From: an uncultured Bacteroidales bacterium
GTDB lineage: Bacteria; Bacteroidota; Bacteroidia; Bacteroidales; Paludibacteraceae
Assembly: GCA_902774185.1 (NCBI GenBank)
Contig: CACYHE010000010.1
Span: 52,962 to 116,961 of the forward strand
Direction: 5' to 3'
Length of the DNA stretch: 64,000 nucleotides
Positions 62,891-64,000 of this stretch are shown here, piece by piece (within the stretch, counting starts at the first letter, position 1; every line of letters starts with the position of its first letter). Position numbers and translations under genes: made by a program. The notes below the pieces were generated by a model that saw only the letters and a program-made list of their open reading frames with translations, did no database searches and was not told the origin of the DNA.

Positions 62891-62971
62891 GATGCCGATT
62901 ACTAATCGGCGCAATAGAAGAATCTTAATCGCCTATAGGATAGAATAGGAAACTATAGGGATTTTAGGACA

Positions 62972-63301
62972 CTATAGTTGCTGGCGGTAGGCGGCGATGA
63001 CGAAGCCACGGAGAGTTTTGTATTGTTTGGCACGACGATTAGAGAGGGAGTCGTGCCATTTTTTGAGCCATTCGTCATGCTTGACAGGATCACGGAGATC
63101 GGCGTCGGCTAAGGCGGAGGCTTGTTTGATGAGTTGGAAGGCCTGACGTTGAGCCGGCGTTACGGAGTCCGGATCGCGGTGCTCGGGCATGTGGGAGATG
63201 ATCTCCTGACCGAAACGGTTGGTGAGATAGAAACGATGTCCATTAGGCGGCAGTTTGCCAGTGTAGGTCTTGAACTTTTTATTTAATGTTACTTTTCCCA
63301 T
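62972..63301 (-). CDS. Conserved-looking small protein of unknown function
   Basis: 109 residues, basic, no signal. N-terminal strands (MGKVTLNKKFKTYTGKLPPN; HRFYLTNRFGQEIISHMPE) are followed by a helical body (PAQRQAFQLIKQASALADAD; HDEWLKKWHDSLSNRRAKQY). The fold suggests a small nucleic-acid- or capsid-associated protein, but I do not recognise a family. It has its own promoter (63438-63469) and a leader of about 130 nt; the gene is G/C-richer than the small genes to its left. Confidence 0.65.
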   Translation of the reverse strand: MGKVTLNKKFKTYTGKLPPNGHRFYLTNRFGQEIISHMPEHRDPDSVTPAQRQAFQLIKQASALADADLRDPVKHDEWLKKWHDSLSNRRAKQYKTLRGFVIAAYRQQL

Positions 63302-63359
63302 ATTTGTTGTTATTTAGATAGGTATTGCCTCCTATTTAATTCCGAGATACTCTCGATCC

Positions 63360-63381
63360 GATTCTCTCTCGATTCTCTCTC
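63360..63381. repeat. 11-bp direct repeat in the leader of the 109-residue gene
   Basis: Two exact adjacent copies of gattctctctc (63360-63370 and 63371-63381). Apart from this and two divergent promoters, the 302-bp gap 63302-63603 shows nothing further. Confidence 0.8.
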
Positions 63382-63437
63382 GCCAGTCTGATTTGACTAT
63401 ATATGTCTGTCAAACAAGAGGATTTGGAAACCGAGTG

Positions 63438-63469
63438 CAAAGGTACAAAAATTTTCTGAAATATGCAAA
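63438..63469 (-). promoter_or_regulatory. Promoter of the 109-residue gene
   Basis: On the minus strand: TTTG at 63469-63466, 20 bp, TACCTTTG at 63445-63438. Confidence 0.85.
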
Positions 63470-63517
63470 TTTTACTTCTCAATTTTGTAACAAAAAAGCA
63501 AAAAAATGTAAAAATAC

Positions 63518-63548
63518 TTGCATATGTCAAAAAAAAGCAGTACTTTTG
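63518..63548 (+). promoter_or_regulatory. Promoter of the NifU-like gene, with inverted repeat over the start site
   Basis: TTG at 63518-63520, 20 bp, TACTTTTG at 63541-63548, with extended -33 box TTGCATATGTC. The inverted repeat CTTTTGC-AGTC-GCAAAAG spans 63543-63560; its outer C-G pair replaces the A-T pair of the other promoters. Confidence 0.87.
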
Positions 63549-63603
63549 CAGTCGCAAAAGGTTTGAACGAAAATTATTACTAATAAACAATAAAAAAAGA
63601 CAC

Positions 63604-64000
63604 ATGATTTATTCGAAAGAAGTACAAGAAATGTGCGTTGTAGCGAAGGGTCCGAAGCATGGTCCCGCACCGATTCCCGAAGAGGGCAAATGGGTGAAGG
63701 CTACTGAGATCAAGGACATCTCGGGTATGACGCACGGTATCGGCTGGTGTGCACCGTCGAAGAGGCACTCGTAGAGACCATCGGTTGCTCGGGTATGACG
63801 CACTCCGCAGCTATGGCTGCTGAGATTCTGCCGGGCAAGACGATCCTTGAGGCGCTGAACACCGACCTCGTTTGCGACGCAATCAACACAGCGATGCGCG
63901 AGTTGTTCCTGCAGATCGTTTACGGTCGTACGCAGAGTGCGTTCTCGGAGGGCGGTCTGACTATCGGTGCAGGTCTGGAAGACCTCGGTAAGGGCCTTGT
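63604..64000 (+). pseudogene. NifU-like Fe-S scaffold-type gene disrupted by an internal deletion and frameshift; runs off the window
   Basis: From ATG 63604 the frame reads MIYSKEVQEMCVVAKGPKHG, then MTHGIGWCAP, and then breaks: it stops at TAG 63772-63774 after SKRHS. In another frame from 63753 the protein resumes as TVEEALVETIGCSGMTHSAA and stays open to the window end (ILPGKTILEALNTDLVCDAI; ELFLQIVYGRTQSAF). From memory, intact relatives have about 15 more residues (QQGACKLTL...) between these parts, including a conserved cysteine. The family is often annotated as an iron-sulfur scaffold-like protein and is usually next to a GGGtGRT-family gene. The promoter and start are intact, so this is a recent loss or an assembly error. 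Confidence 0.65.

Noticed and set aside
62894-62910. The palindrome GCCGATT-act-AATCGGC as a terminator for the leftward 109-residue gene
   Set aside because: No T run follows it on the minus strand.
1-64000. tRNA, rRNA or insertion sequences
   Set aside because: No cloverleaf, ribosomal segment or transposase reading frame was seen.

Overview
The window is a stretch of a Bacteroidales (Bacteroidota) chromosome, probably from an uncultured gut or environmental relative of Paludibacteraceae/Prevotellaceae; the family level is a guess. The order is supported by thirteen promoters of the Bacteroidota type (TTG/TTTG, then TAnnTTTG), by sparse Shine-Dalgarno use, and by typical families: Fkp-type FKBPs, Wzi-like barrel, GldA-like ABC ATPase, M6 peptidases with a shared C-terminal tail, and Ig-like exported giants. 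I saw no tRNA, rRNA, CRISPR array, insertion sequence or prophage.

Layout. 1-4540: end of riboflavin synthase, two FKBP isomerases, a polysaccharide flippase and truA, all rightward. 4537-21682: a leftward block of exported proteins. It holds a ~2960-residue Ig-like protein split by a +1 frameshift, a 727-residue relative, and an operon of two M6 metallopeptidases, a small secreted protein, a Ser/His signal-peptidase-like S26 protein and a PqqD-like protein. 21880-34730: rightward envelope genes: MlaE/MlaF lipid transport, a third M6 peptidase, exonuclease III, LptB, an LTA-synthase-like sulfatase, kelch lipoprotein, Wzi-like barrel, two glycosyltransferases (one fused to a Kdo/WaaP-type kinase) and an O-antigen ligase. 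34693-41118: leftward sulfatase, outer-membrane protein, dnaJ, grpE, ruvB and a GldA-like ATPase. 41118-53544: two complete leftward RND efflux systems, the upstream one led by a TetR regulator and ending with a PII-like protein. 53709-59112: a secreted OB-fold-like protein, an NtrC-type sigma-54 activator, recF and a GHL10-like hydrolase. 59113-64000: an accessory region with small gene pairs, two exported proteins and a damaged NifU-like gene at the right edge.

The most novel feature is in 59.1-62.9 kb. Two modules share one plan: promoter, small two-gene pair, ~200-nt structured RNA, exported-protein gene, GAAA-loop terminator. The two RNAs (59751-59953 and 61942-62140) and the two terminators are homologous and carry compensatory base changes, while the protein genes between them are unrelated. 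This looks like a recurring RNA-led cassette.

Other cross-cutting signals: (1) a ~28-residue C-terminal tail shared by six exported proteins; (2) promoters with an invariant 20-bp spacer, an extended TTGCrTATGTC-like -33 box and, in four cases, an inverted repeat TTTTGC/GCAAAA over the start site; (3) short-period repeats at gene borders that also enter coding sequence in frame (recF three times, tolC, the NtrC receiver domain); (4) 11-bp-period tandem repeats between genes.
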